NCBI GenBank assembly: GCA_937870825.1
Contig: CALMZO010000260.1
Span: 1-61,625 of the forward strand
Length of the DNA: 61,625 nt
Direction of reading: 5' to 3'
From: an uncultured Chloroflexota bacterium
GTDB lineage: Bacteria > Chloroflexota > Anaerolineae > UBA4142 > SHND01
Under the pieces are notes generated by a model that was given only the letters and a program-made list of their open reading frames with translations, was not told the DNA's origin and searched no databases. The translations under genes were made by a program, and so were the position numbers. Below are positions 48,133 to 57,754 of this stretch, piece after piece; position 1 is the stretch's first letter, and every line of letters starts with the position of its first letter.

Positions 48133-51100
48133 ATGAAAATCTTCGTCAGTTCCACCTACATTGATCTGGTCGCATATCGCAACGCGGTCGAACGCGCTAT
48201 CAATTTGCTCGAACAGCAGTTTGTGGGCATGGAGTATTTTGGCGCGCTGTCGGACGAACCGAAACATGCCGCGCTGGACAAGGTCGCACAGTGCGAGGTG
48301 TTTGTCGGCATTTACGCGCATCGCTATGGATTCATCCCCGACGGCGATAGAAAATCCATCACCGAGCAGGAATTTGACCGCGCGCAAAATTTGGGCAAAA
48401 CGATTTTTTGTTATCGCGTCAAGCCCGACCAGCCGTGGAATCCGAAAATGATAGAGGGCGGCGACGCGCAAACGAAACTCGATTCATTCTTGAAACGCAT
48501 TGACAAACAATACGTGCGGCAGGAATTTACGACGCCCGAGGATTTGCTCGCCAAAGTTTCGGCTGACCTCGCGCGGCATCTTTCATCCAGCGGCGTGCAA
48601 GCGACCATCGCGCACCCACTCCCGCCCGTGCCGTACTATGTCCATTCGTATCCGCTCCAGGCGAATTTCACGGGACGCGAAACCGAACTCGGCACGTTGA
48701 ACGATTGGTTCACGCGCGAACCGCAGTCCGTGTTTGTCCTTGATGCCATTGGCGGCATGGGCAAGAGCGCGCTGGCATGGGTGTGGACGCAGGATATTTT
48801 TTCGCTGGGCGCGCCCGCGGCGGGCGTGCTCTGGTGGAGTTTTTACGACCCGCAAGGACGCAACCTCTCGTCGTTTCTCGACAAGGCATTGTCGTATGCG
48901 AGTCACGGCGCGCAGAATGGCAAATCATTCGCGTCCGACCGTGAGCGCATTGACGCGCTGCTGGCACAATTGCGCGACAAGCGTTTCTTGTTCATGCTGG
49001 ATGGTTTTGAACGCATGATGCGCGCGTATGCGCGGATGGATGCGGCATATCGGGGCGACGAATTTGACGTGGACGAGCGCAACGATTTTCGCGCGTGCAC
49101 CGACCCAAACGCGGGCATTCTCTTGCGCGGTTTGGCAGTGAACGCGGGACTGACGAGAACGCTCATCACGACGCGCCTCATGCCGCGCGAATTGGACGAA
49201 CTCGAAAGCGTGCATCATGTCGAACTCAAAGGTCTGAATCCCGACGACGCGGTGAAATTTTTTGAAAGGCAAGGCATCAAGGGTTCGCGCGCGGAAATCG
49301 AAAATGCGTGTTCGGGATATGGTTTTCATCCGCTCTCACTGCGTTTGCTGTCTAGCACATTGGCGAGTGACCCGCGATACAAACGCGATATAAAATTCGC
49401 GCCGCGCGTGAATCCGCTGGATCAGGACAAAGAACGCAAGATGCTCGACTTTGCCTACAACTCGCTCCCGCCGCGCCAACAAAAACTCATCAGCCAACTC
49501 GCCGCATTTCGTAATCCAATCTCGTGGGACGCGATAGCTGGAATTTTTGCGAGCAAAGAGAATGGGACGCACATGAACGCCGATGAACGCGGAAAAGAAG
49601 AAAATCCGCGCCAACCCGCGTCGATTCGTGTCCAATATTCTGAAGACGAACTCGCGCATTTCGTAACCGAATTGATCCAACGCAGTCTGGTGCAGCGCAA
49701 CTCAACAACCGAAACCTATGACCTGCATCCTGTAGTGCGGCGATACTGCTACGATCGTTTGGGCGACAAACGCCAAATACACATATATCTCCGAAATTAT
49801 TTTGTGGCTAATGATACAAATGAGCTACTCGCTGCTTATGAAAAATCTCCTCTCGGAGTGCAACGAGAATTGAACTCAGTTACATGGTCTTATGGAAGAT
49901 TCAAGGTCCCTGCTAGCAAATATATGAAAGTCTGGATGGCAGTTCGCAAAGTGTCGCCAGGATTAGCCAAGATTTTTCAGCCCAAAAAACTAGCGCAGGT
50001 GTTGTCTTCAACCCATAAAGTTGAATCGATTGACGATTTACAATCCGCAATCGAACTATACCATCATAGCTTGTGCGCGGGTTACTATGATGAAGCTATC
50101 CAATTCTTCCGTTACCGACTTTCAACACCACTATATTACCAACTTGGTGCTTATCAAACGTGCATTCAACTATTGGGTGAAGCCTTCACTAACGGAGACT
50201 ACAAGCAGCTAAGGACGAAAGAAAAAGGACTACACGCATGGATACTGGATCTGCTTGGGAATGCATACGCGAATTCTGGGCAGCCACGCTTAGCGATGTT
50301 CCTTTATAGCGAAAACATGGAAATTCACAGTAAACTGCGCGATATGGGTAGCTTGGCAGCAGGGTTGATCTCAATGGCACTCCTTAATTGCATATTAGGC
50401 AATTTGAAAAACGCAGATGAAGTACTACGTTCAATTATTGATATTCGTCAGCCTTATGATGCAAAATATTGGGAGGTCGTCAGCCGCCGCGAATTGGGAC
50501 AAGTTTTCATTTATTGTGGAAAGTATGAGGAAGCAGAAGCACAGTTTGAGAATGTTCTAAGAACAAAAAGTGTTAGCTTACGGGAACAGAGTATAGTTCA
50601 TTCGTATCGTGCCTATAGTGCACTTTTGACGACCGACGCAACTATTGCTCTAAAAGAAGCATCGACAGCACTTCAGTTTGCTGAAGAGTACGAGCGGACC
50701 CACTATAGTCACATACGCGATTTTGTACGAGCAGAGCGCCTGATCGGCTCTGCATTTTCAGAGCTGGCACGTAATGCACTAGATCAATCTTCGGCTTGGA
50801 AGATAGGGCGATGGAATGAATCTGAACACCATTTACTAATTGCGTTAGCTCGTGATCGTAGAATCAATTGGGTTGAGGAGGAAGCGCCGATTCTGCTCGA
50901 GTTTGCGAAATTGCGGATGGACCAAGCACGGATGCTGACAACAGACGACAGACAGCAGACGACGGGAATTATCGGGCATGTGGACGCGATGGGTTCGCGC
51001 ATGGACGAAGCATTGCAATTTGCGAACGAGGCATTGAGTATCGCCGACCGCTGTGAGTATCGTTTGCAGCAGGCAGAGATTCACAATTTTTTGGCGGAAT

Positions 51101-51306
51101 GGCATTGGCAGCGCGCACAGTGGGTCAAGGGCGAGATGTTCCTTCCCGCACGAGAAGGATTGAAACAAAAGGTGCGCGAGCACGCGGAACGAGCGAAGGA
51201 ACGCGCGTGGTGCGATGGTCCGCCGTATTATTACAAGGTGGCGTGGGAAAAGGCAGAGAAGGTGCTGCAAACCATAAATAGCACTTACTCGACTGATTCA
51301 TCCTGA
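48133..51306 (+). CDS. DUF4062-STAND ATPase-TPR protein with mosaic composition
   Basis: The 1057-residue protein has an N-terminal DUF4062 domain (MKIFVSSTYIDLVAYRNAVE, then VFVGIYAHRYGFIP). A STAND/NB-ARC-like ATPase core follows, with P-loop AIGGMGKSALAW (Lys211) and Walker B FLFMLDGFERM, and LISQLAAFRNPISWDAI in the winged-helix region. The remainder is TPR-like helical repeats. DNA of about 49775-50880 (residues 550-915) is clearly AT-richer than the gene's start and end, as if the repeat region had been exchanged. Residues 474-498 (NADERGKEENPRQP) and about 935-948 look like translated dispersed repeats. This architecture is typical of intracellular sensor proteins in defence islands. 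Confidence 0.85.
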   Translation: MKIFVSSTYIDLVAYRNAVERAINLLEQQFVGMEYFGALSDEPKHAALDKVAQCEVFVGIYAHRYGFIPDGDRKSITEQEFDRAQNLGKTIFCYRVKPDQPWNPKMIEGGDAQTKLDSFLKRIDKQYVRQEFTTPEDLLAKVSADLARHLSSSGVQATIAHPLPPVPYYVHSYPLQANFTGRETELGTLNDWFTREPQSVFVLDAIGGMGKSALAWVWTQDIFSLGAPAAGVLWWSFYDPQGRNLSSFLDKALSYASHGAQNGKSFASDRERIDALLAQLRDKRFLFMLDGFERMMRAYARMDAAYRGDEFDVDERNDFRACTDPNAGILLRGLAVNAGLTRTLITTRLMPRELDELESVHHVELKGLNPDDAVKFFERQGIKGSRAEIENACSGYGFHPLSLRLLSSTLASDPRYKRDIKFAPRVNPLDQDKERKMLDFAYNSLPPRQQKLISQLAAFRNPISWDAIAGIFASKENGTHMNADERGKEENPRQPASIRVQYSEDELAHFVTELIQRSLVQRNSTTETYDLHPVVRRYCYDRLGDKRQIHIYLRNYFVANDTNELLAAYEKSPLGVQRELNSVTWSYGRFKVPASKYMKVWMAVRKVSPGLAKIFQPKKLAQVLSSTHKVESIDDLQSAIELYHHSLCAGYYDEAIQFFRYRLSTPLYYQLGAYQTCIQLLGEAFTNGDYKQLRTKEKGLHAWILDLLGNAYANSGQPRLAMFLYSENMEIHSKLRDMGSLAAGLISMALLNCILGNLKNADEVLRSIIDIRQPYDAKYWEVVSRRELGQVFIYCGKYEEAEAQFENVLRTKSVSLREQSIVHSYRAYSALLTTDATIALKEASTALQFAEEYERTHYSHIRDFVRAERLIGSAFSELARNALDQSSAWKIGRWNESEHHLLIALARDRRINWVEEEAPILLEFAKLRMDQARMLTTDDRQQTTGIIGHVDAMGSRMDEALQFANEALSIADRCEYRLQQAEIHNFLAEWHWQRAQWVKGEMFLPAREGLKQKVREHAERAKERAWCDGPPYYYKVAWEKAEKVLQTINSTYSTDSS

Positions 51307-51330
51307 GGCCATTAAGCCGAAACATGCATA

Positions 51331-51375
51331 GAAAAGAGGGGTAGAACTGACCACCCCTCTTTTCCTTTCTTTTTA
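51331..51375 (+). terminator. Intrinsic terminator after the DUF4062 gene
   Basis: GAAAAGAGGGGT (51331-51342) pairs perfectly with 51353-51364 across a 10-base loop; CTTTCTTTTT follows. Confidence 0.85.
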
Positions 51376-51447
51376 CGCGGCAATTGTTTCAATGCGTTCA
51401 TCCGAACGCGAGGGCAATCTCTTTTCAAGTCGCGCCCGCCGCTTGCC

Positions 51448-52423
51448 CTACTCTGCTTGATCATCCAGAAGCGTCTTGCGTTCGTAATAAGAAGTCTTGA
51501 TCTCGTAGCCGCCTTGTTGCTCGACCATCGTGCAGAGCGCGCGCCGAAGCCGCTGAACATTCTTCTTGACCGCGATCATCACTCTTCCTGAATCAGGCAT
51601 GATCTGCGCGGAAAAGAACTTGTTCTGGCTGTTGATGTACTGCGCTGCGTGCGCTTCGAGCATGCGCCGCCGTGCCACCACACCCTTGTCCTGCCGCCTT
51701 CTCTGCTTGCGTTAGCTCCCGCGCCAGATCACGCGGCAGTCGTTGATAGCCATGCTCCTGTTCTTTTGCGCAATGCGTTCTTTGTAACGGTTCACCGTGC
51801 TCATGCCGTTCAATCCTGGCGCGCGCTGCAGCAGATCCTGTTCCCATGCTTTCACCAATGTCAGATACTCAGCATGTGCAATCTCTCGTTGAATCTCATT
51901 CGCCCGCGATTCACCCAAACCACCTCGTAACGCGAGCTGCAATAACCGCTTGGCGTCGGCAATGCGCCCTTCTTTTGCTCTTTCGGGCGCGCCATCTGCA
52001 TTGATCGGTGCATCAAGTTCCAAGCGCGCTTGCTCTACGAAATGAGAATATAGCTTGGCAATTTCCTTCATGCGACCATTCATATCCAGAGTCTTTTCGA
52101 CGCGTTCGATATGCTCGCCAAAGCGTTCGCGCGCCGCCAAGAGCTCGCGCACCGTGCTATACAGCGCTCTTCCTTCGTCCTCGCTCCCTTCCCGTAGCGC
52201 CGCGTGTTTTTGGACAGCGCTCTGCCCATTCGTCACTCGTTCCCATATTTCTTCATGTGTGTGCTTTTGAGCTTCAAGCGCAGATATCTGCTACTCGACA
52301 GCGTTCCTCGCGAGGGCGCAAGCGCGCTTTTAATACCAACTCAACCTTGGCTTTGAACTGCGAACGCGCTGAAGCGATTGCAATTAAAGCGTCCATTCCA
52401 CAAACCCGATCACTATTCGCCAT
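51448..52423 (-). pseudogene. Frameshifted relic of a coiled-coil protein gene
   Basis: Reading from ATG 52423 (AAAGGA before it) the sequence starts MANSDRVCGMDALIAIASAR. A shift near 52290 leads to ISALEAQKHTHEEIWERVTNG and a long helical stretch (GRMKEIAKLYSHFVEQARLE). A second shift near 51750 gives GYQRLPRDLARELTQAEKA. A third near 51690 gives VARRRMLEAHAAQYINSQNK and an end at a stop at 51448. Each piece has coherent codon use, so one intact gene of about 320 codons seems to have decayed. Sequencing error is the alternative. No family recognised. Confidence 0.6.
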
Positions 52424-52583
52424 AGCACATTCCTTTCGCAATCGGACGCGTAATTCCAAATTTGAAACCATCGTTTGCAAAAAATTTTCGGCGACGCGAG
52501 AGCACGCACGAATCGCCTGACAAAATAGGTCAATTTTACACGTGATCAAAAACAACTCGATTTGAAATTCGCTGCATAATTCA

Positions 52584-52613
52584 TTGACGCGCGCAAATCG
52601 GTTGTGCTATAGT
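52584..52613 (+). promoter_or_regulatory. Sigma70 promoter of the Tad pilus operon
   Basis: TTGACG (52584-52589) and TATAGT (52608-52613) are 18 bases apart, with TG upstream of the -10. Transcription would start near 52620, about 235 bases before the first gene. Confidence 0.65.
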
Positions 52614-52619
52614 AGCCGC

Positions 52620-52830
52620 ACAATTCAATACGAGACAGCTTCTGTCTCACACCTCATCTGAAACGAATTCCGTTTTTCATTATTCCTGACCGCTTCGCTG
52701 GCTGACGTCAGAGTACGTCGGGAAGATATTTTTTAGACGCCGAACAAGACGTCCGGAATCGTTGGACTCATGCAGAGAGGGAATCTCGCTCGCCCGCATG
52801 TCGCGGGCGAGCGAGATTCCCTCTTTTTTT
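52620..52830 (+). promoter_or_regulatory. Structured leader ending in a strong terminator (possible attenuator)
   Basis: The leader contains a GAGACAG-CTT-CTGTCTC hairpin near 52633, a GACGT...ACGTC hairpin near 52705, and ends in a 22-bp perfect stem (52776-52797 with 52803-52824, 5-base loop) followed by seven T. The terminator stands between the promoter and the first pilus gene, so transcription must read through it. Alternatively this is a free small RNA of about 210 bases. No riboswitch class is recognised. Confidence 0.6.
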
Positions 52831-52831
52831 A
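52776..52831 (+). terminator. 22-bp-stem intrinsic terminator upstream of the pilus operon
   Basis: A perfect stem of 22 pairs, a loop of ATGTC and a T7 tail (52825-52831). No gene ends shortly before it on the plus strand. Confidence 0.9.
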
Positions 52832-52853
52832 TTTTTCTCAACTATCTCACGCT

Positions 52854-53210
52854 ATGAACGCGACCGATCTTGCACAAAACGGAGACGCTCTCACATCGCC
52901 AATCCACACAGTCATAAGCGATGATCCGCTCTGCCAAGATGAGACTATCGAACAGTGGACGCGTCTTGTGCGCCAGTACTATCCCAATCTCGCCGTGCCC
53001 ATCGCACGCGCAATGGCGCAGCGCGCCGCGCAAGGACCCTACGGCGATGCGATGCAGTCCATTGCTAAGGGGCTGGCATATTTTGACGAGCGCGCCATTC
53101 TCGAATTGACCGGCAGCGAACTCCAGATGCTCTCTGCATTGTTACTCAATCTTCGCGAACAAGCGCAGCGGCAGCTGCAACAAGTGAACGCCCAGTGGAG
53201 TGAAGAATGA
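52854..53210 (+). CDS. Hypothetical protein at the head of the Tad operon
   Basis: The 118-residue product starts MNATDLAQNGDALTSPIHTV at ATG 52854. It is helical, with WTRLVRQYYPNLAVPIARAM and a Gln/Leu-rich C-terminal helix (LREQAQRQLQQVNAQW). It has no membrane segment or known motif. Only weak translation signals precede it. Position suggests a role tied to pilus production, for example regulation. Confidence 0.6.
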   Translation: MNATDLAQNGDALTSPIHTVISDDPLCQDETIEQWTRLVRQYYPNLAVPIARAMAQRAAQGPYGDAMQSIAKGLAYFDERAILELTGSELQMLSALLLNLREQAQRQLQQVNAQWSEE

Positions 53211-53293
53211 ATGACCGCTTGCGCGTAACCGACACAACGATTCACCAGTGTAAATCCAGAACGAATTTCTGACGCTCGAAAGGAGATCGGTTC

Positions 53294-54661
53294 GTGTTCA
53301 AATCTGCCACCTTCGCCATCGGCATCCTGCTCGCGCTCGGCGCGTTTGTCGGTTTCCTCGTGTTGGGAAATTTTCTCGCCCCACCGCCCGCGAATGTCGT
53401 CGTCGCGCTGCGCGACATCTCTCCCTACACCCCGCTCGACGCGACGATGCTTGGCTTGGACGCGCAACACTTGAACAGTCAAGTGTTGGCAACCCTCATT
53501 CAAAAGGATGAACTCGAACAATATATCGGCGGGTTCGTCACCACGCCGATTTACGCAGGTGAGCCGCTCCGCAAATCGGCGATTGTCAACGCGGGCAATC
53601 CGCTTGCGTCAAAACGACTCGCGCTCGCGCTCACGGAGCCCAACCGCGTCGCGGCGGTGATTCCCGTGAACGCGCAAACAGCGCCCACGCAGATTGTCAC
53701 AGGCGATTACGTCGACCTCGTGATCAGCATGGCACCGGGCAACTTGACCGGCGGGAACTCGGACAAGTTCGGTCAAATCCTCGCTGGACAAGACAACAAT
53801 TCGGTGAGCAGCGTCGGTTTTGGTCCGTCCGCGGTGATCACGCCAACACGCAGCACTACGCTTCCCCCATTCATTTCTGCCAGCGGTGTAATCAGCGGTT
53901 TTCTCCCTGGCGAAGAGATGAATCTGCCGGTGACGAAAGCGGTCATTCGCGCCGTGCCAGTGCTCGCCGTCACGTTCGAACAAACGCCCAATCCAACGTA
54001 TGCAAGCGCGGGATTTGGAGAAAACGGGAATGCAGCGCCGCCGCAGCCCGCCTACCTTGATGGGGAAATCAAGTCCATCACCGTTTCCGTGCCGCGTGAC
54101 AGCGCCGAGTTATTGAACTTTGGCATTGATAACGGCAAGGTGCATGTGATGCTGCTGCCGGTGCAAGAAGGACAAACCGAATTTGTTGCGCAAAAGAACG
54201 ATCCAACTCTCGGCGTGTCGTGGAACGATGTTCTCGCTTTCATGATCCAAGAACGGGAAGCACTCGCAGCTACTCTCAACTTGACAGCCGCAAACAATGG
54301 AGCATCCAACGGAACGAATCCGCACAACAGCAATAACAATAGCAGCAACGCTCTGTCGGCGACAAATCCCACCCCGATTCCTACCATTGTGCAAACACCC
54401 ACCCTCGGTGCGCCGAGTGCAACTGCGACTCAAGTTTCCAGTCTTGGTGTGCCGACCACCATCGCCGGAATCGCCAATGGCATCAACAACGCGATCAATG
54501 GTGGGAGCAACAATTCACCCGCGCCGCAGAATCAATTGCCAACTGGACCTGATGTGATGGCGATCATCACTCCGCTTGCTTGTGGCTTCCTCTTCTTGGT
54601 TCTGGCGATCATCGTGATTCGCGTGATTCGTCGCAGGAGAATGGCTCATGTCACACCCTAA
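53294..54661 (+). CDS. cpaB: Flp pilus assembly protein CpaB/RcpC with SAF domain
   Basis: The 455-residue protein starts at GTG 53294 (AAGGAGA before it) with MFKSATFAIGILLALGAFVG, a membrane anchor. A SAF domain follows (about 33-100; VVVALRDISPYTPLDATM, YIGGFVTTPIYAGEPLR) and then the RcpC-type beta region (VAAVIPVNAQTAPTQIVTGD, VDLVISM). The C-terminal third is low-complexity Asn/Ser/Pro and ends with a second membrane helix (IITPLACGFLFLVLAIIVI) and Arg/Lys. That extra C-terminal helix is unusual for CpaB. It works at the periplasmic or outer face of the Tad machine. Confidence 0.88.
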   Translation: MFKSATFAIGILLALGAFVGFLVLGNFLAPPPANVVVALRDISPYTPLDATMLGLDAQHLNSQVLATLIQKDELEQYIGGFVTTPIYAGEPLRKSAIVNAGNPLASKRLALALTEPNRVAAVIPVNAQTAPTQIVTGDYVDLVISMAPGNLTGGNSDKFGQILAGQDNNSVSSVGFGPSAVITPTRSTTLPPFISASGVISGFLPGEEMNLPVTKAVIRAVPVLAVTFEQTPNPTYASAGFGENGNAAPPQPAYLDGEIKSITVSVPRDSAELLNFGIDNGKVHVMLLPVQEGQTEFVAQKNDPTLGVSWNDVLAFMIQEREALAATLNLTAANNGASNGTNPHNSNNNSSNALSATNPTPIPTIVQTPTLGAPSATATQVSSLGVPTTIAGIANGINNAINGGSNNSPAPQNQLPTGPDVMAIITPLACGFLFLVLAIIVIRVIRRRRMAHVTP

Positions 54662-56285
54662 CACGCCCTGGAACGGCTTCGTCGTGAGCGCTCAGCCGAA
54701 CGGCAACGAGCAAGAGGCTTTGACTAACGCTCAGCCGCGCACCTCAGTTCCTTTGTCATCTCTCCCGTTCACCGCCCCGCCCATCGCGTCGGACAAAGTG
54801 CAACCGAACTTGGACTCGCGCGCGGTTCCATCTGCCGAACTGCCTCCCCAACCATCTGAATTCACCGCGCCGAGTAACAGCTTGCGTGTACTCATTGCGA
54901 CACAAGAGTTCAACGAGTTTCGGGTTCTCGACCGCATCTATACCGAGCAGCCGGAACTGGGCATCAAGACAATTGGATGGTGTGACAACGGGCTCAATCT
55001 GTATCAGTCCGCGATTGATGGCGATGCCGATGTTGTCATCGTGGATCCCGAGACGCGCAGTTTTCAACATGAAGACGTTCAGCGCTTGTGGATCTACCCC
55101 AAGAAACCGATCGTCACCATCGCCGCCGTTCCACCGCACAGCGGGCTCGCCAACACGATGAAACAATTGGGCGCGGTGGATTTGGTCACGCGCCCCCTCA
55201 CCGAACGTTCGGCGCACGAACTGGTCGCCAAGTGTCATGTCAGCGTGCAGGAAGCACTGCGGTATCGCAGCAGTATCGGCTACATTCCTCAGATGGACAG
55301 CCGCACTGCCCAGGTAATCGCGGCGCGCGGGTGGCAGCAGGGCGTGATTGTGATTTGGGGACCCAAAGGGGGCGTCGGCAAGACGACAGTTGCGGCGAAT
55401 CTCGCGGTTGCGCTCGGCTATATCGGCAATCGCCGCACGGTGTTGGTGGATGCAAATATGGCGGGTGGCAACGATCACCATCACTTTTATCAAAGCATTC
55501 CACAAACCCAGCTCGGCAAAAACATCAACGCGCTCGCCGATCGCGCGATGCTCAACTCACGCTATGGTCCCATTCAGCCCTCGGCGACCGGAATGCTCGG
55601 ACAGCGTCCCATTTTGCCTGCCGACGAAGTGGATGCCCATTTATTCCGCTACGGTGAATCGCAACTAAAACTCTTGATAGGAATTCCGCGCCAACACATG
55701 GGCGGCTACGAATGTTTCGGCGACGAGAACGGACGCGCGTTCATGCGTGAACTTTTCGCGACATTGCGGCAGTTCGAAGATTTCATCATTGTGGACATCG
55801 GGCAGGACGCGAACAGTCCCGTGCATCTCGCCTCGCTCGAATTTGCGGACTATGTGTATGTCGTCGTGACGCCGGATCGTTCGAGCATTCTCGCGACCAA
55901 AGAGGCGCTCGACACACTCTTTCGACATGTCAAACTCGCGCGCTCGAAATTTCGCCTCATCATCAATCGTTATCACGAATCGTCGGGCATCAGCCGCGCC
56001 GAGATCGTCAAAGCCCTCGACATGCCCGAAATCGCGACCATCCCCGATGGCGGTCCAGCGGTGAGCAATATCGTCAACAGCGGCAAGCCCTTGATGGTGG
56101 ATCATCGCGGACAGGTTGCGGAAAGCATCGTCAGCATCGCGTCCACCATTTATCCGCCGACGCGCGACATCTGGACTCATCGCGGCAAATTGGGCAAAAA
56201 ACCAAAGCCGAAGAATCGCGGCGCGCTCAATGCCATCGGCGCGGGCTTGCGCTGGATTGTGACAGGAGAGGGGAACAAACCGTGA
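54648..56285 (+). CDS. cpaE: CpaE/TadZ-like pilus localisation ATPase
   Basis: The 545-residue protein overlaps cpaB by 14 bases (AGGAGA before the ATG). A Pro/Gln-rich N-terminus (1-75) leads to a receiver-like domain (about 78-200; SLRVLIATQEFNEFRVLDRI, DVVIVDPETRSF) without phosphorylation residues being clear, and a MinD/ParA-type ATPase (about 230-520) with an intact loop GPKGGVGKTT (238-247), VLVDANMAGG and IIVDIGQDANS. TadZ/CpaE proteins place the Tad apparatus at the cell pole. It is the second gene of the conserved pilus block. Confidence 0.9.
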   Translation: MSHPNTPWNGFVVSAQPNGNEQEALTNAQPRTSVPLSSLPFTAPPIASDKVQPNLDSRAVPSAELPPQPSEFTAPSNSLRVLIATQEFNEFRVLDRIYTEQPELGIKTIGWCDNGLNLYQSAIDGDADVVIVDPETRSFQHEDVQRLWIYPKKPIVTIAAVPPHSGLANTMKQLGAVDLVTRPLTERSAHELVAKCHVSVQEALRYRSSIGYIPQMDSRTAQVIAARGWQQGVIVIWGPKGGVGKTTVAANLAVALGYIGNRRTVLVDANMAGGNDHHHFYQSIPQTQLGKNINALADRAMLNSRYGPIQPSATGMLGQRPILPADEVDAHLFRYGESQLKLLIGIPRQHMGGYECFGDENGRAFMRELFATLRQFEDFIIVDIGQDANSPVHLASLEFADYVYVVVTPDRSSILATKEALDTLFRHVKLARSKFRLIINRYHESSGISRAEIVKALDMPEIATIPDGGPAVSNIVNSGKPLMVDHRGQVAESIVSIASTIYPPTRDIWTHRGKLGKKPKPKNRGALNAIGAGLRWIVTGEGNKP

Positions 56286-57754
56286 ACGATTCGTTTCCAA
56301 CCCGCTCGCAAACTGCGCCGAATGGGGACATTCCATCAGAACGTCTCTACACTTCACCACCTCCCCCGCCGCCAACTGCGCGTGCCTATCGTGCCAGCGC
56401 GCTCGCACAAGCGGTGCAAGCGAATTTGCAGAATGCCGCACCGAGCGACAAGCCCTATGACGTGGTGCTCAAGATCGCGCGCCTCAAGCTCGACGCCGAG
56501 TACGCCCATCTCAAGAATGTCAAATGGTCTCTCAAAAAAGACGAAGTGCGGCGCGTGGTGCTGTGGGCGCTCGATGAATTCAACCGCCAAGCGCGTCTTC
56601 AAGCGGCGCACACTCTCGAAGGCGATCTTCCGACGCTGGTCAATCAACTCGTCAACGATATCGCCGGGATGGGATTTCTCACCGAGTATCTCGAAGACCA
56701 CAACGTCGAAGAAATCATCATGAATGGCGTGGAGCAGATGTGGGTGCTGCGCGCGAATGGCGTCAAAGACAAAGTGAATTTGCTCGAGCTCGATCTCGAC
56801 CACGAGCGCGTCGTCGACCAGATCAATCGGCTCGTCGCGCCAACGGGGCGTCAGGTCAACCTCATGAATCCCATTCTCAACGCCAAGTTACCCGACGGCG
56901 CGCGCATCAACGTGGTGTTGGGTCCGGTCGCTGAGCCCAGTCCCTCCATCACGATTCGCCGCCATCGGCTCGTGGCACGGCGCATGTCCGACTTGTACTC
57001 GTTGCGCTCGATTTCGGAAGAGGCGGGCGAATTCCTCCAAGCCGCCGTGCAGGCGCGCCTGAGCATTCTCGTCTGTGGCGGTACCGGTACGGGCAAGACC
57101 AATTTCATCAACGTGCTCGCGACCTTTTTTGAACCCGAAGAACGGATCGTGGTGATCGAGGACACGCGCGAACTCGACCTCAAATTGGACGATGTGCAAT
57201 ACCTGACCGTCCGCGAAGATTCGGCGGAAATGGCGCGCCCGATTTTGCAGCGGCACTTGGTTGCCAACGCGCTGCGGATGCGTCCCGACCGCATTCTCAT
57301 CGGCGAAGTGCGCGGTGGCGAGGCGTTCGACATGCTCATGGCGAACAATACGGGTCACGAGGGAACCATCGCCACCGTGCATGCGAACTCGGCGAGCGAG
57401 GCGATCACGCGTTTGTTGCAGCTCTGTGCGCTCGCGGAAGAAGCACGCGATTTCAAGCCCGAATATCTTGCGGAGTGGATTGCGCGCTGTTTCCATGTTG
57501 TCGTCTTTCTCGGACAGACGCGCAATCCGCCGCGCCGCTTTGTGCGTGAGATCGCTGGATTGGAAGGACGGACCGAAGGCATCAACGTCACACGGGATCT
57601 GATATTCGAGCAGCAGCAAGATCAATTGGCACGCTCAATGCGACCGCTGCCCGAGCGATTGAATCAGAGGTTTCACTATTACGGCATTGATCCAAAGCAA
57701 TTTTTGCCGCGCCAAACCCGAATGACTGCGGGCGTTTTCGCTGGGAGGAACTGA
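56282..57754 (+). CDS. tadA: Tad secretion ATPase TadA/CpaF
   Basis: The 490-residue hexameric ATPase powers pilus assembly. GTG 56282 overlaps the cpaE stop (GTGA). Walker A is GGTGTGKT (266-273), the Asp box includes VVIEDTRELDL, Walker B is RPDRILIGEVRGGEAFDML and the His box GHEGTIATVHANS. The N-terminal helical domain (about 50-130) and DLPTLVNQLVNDIAGMGFL match the CpaF family. Length is normal. Confidence 0.96.
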   Translation: MNDSFPTRSQTAPNGDIPSERLYTSPPPPPPTARAYRASALAQAVQANLQNAAPSDKPYDVVLKIARLKLDAEYAHLKNVKWSLKKDEVRRVVLWALDEFNRQARLQAAHTLEGDLPTLVNQLVNDIAGMGFLTEYLEDHNVEEIIMNGVEQMWVLRANGVKDKVNLLELDLDHERVVDQINRLVAPTGRQVNLMNPILNAKLPDGARINVVLGPVAEPSPSITIRRHRLVARRMSDLYSLRSISEEAGEFLQAAVQARLSILVCGGTGTGKTNFINVLATFFEPEERIVVIEDTRELDLKLDDVQYLTVREDSAEMARPILQRHLVANALRMRPDRILIGEVRGGEAFDMLMANNTGHEGTIATVHANSASEAITRLLQLCALAEEARDFKPEYLAEWIARCFHVVVFLGQTRNPPRRFVREIAGLEGRTEGINVTRDLIFEQQQDQLARSMRPLPERLNQRFHYYGIDPKQFLPRQTRMTAGVFAGRN

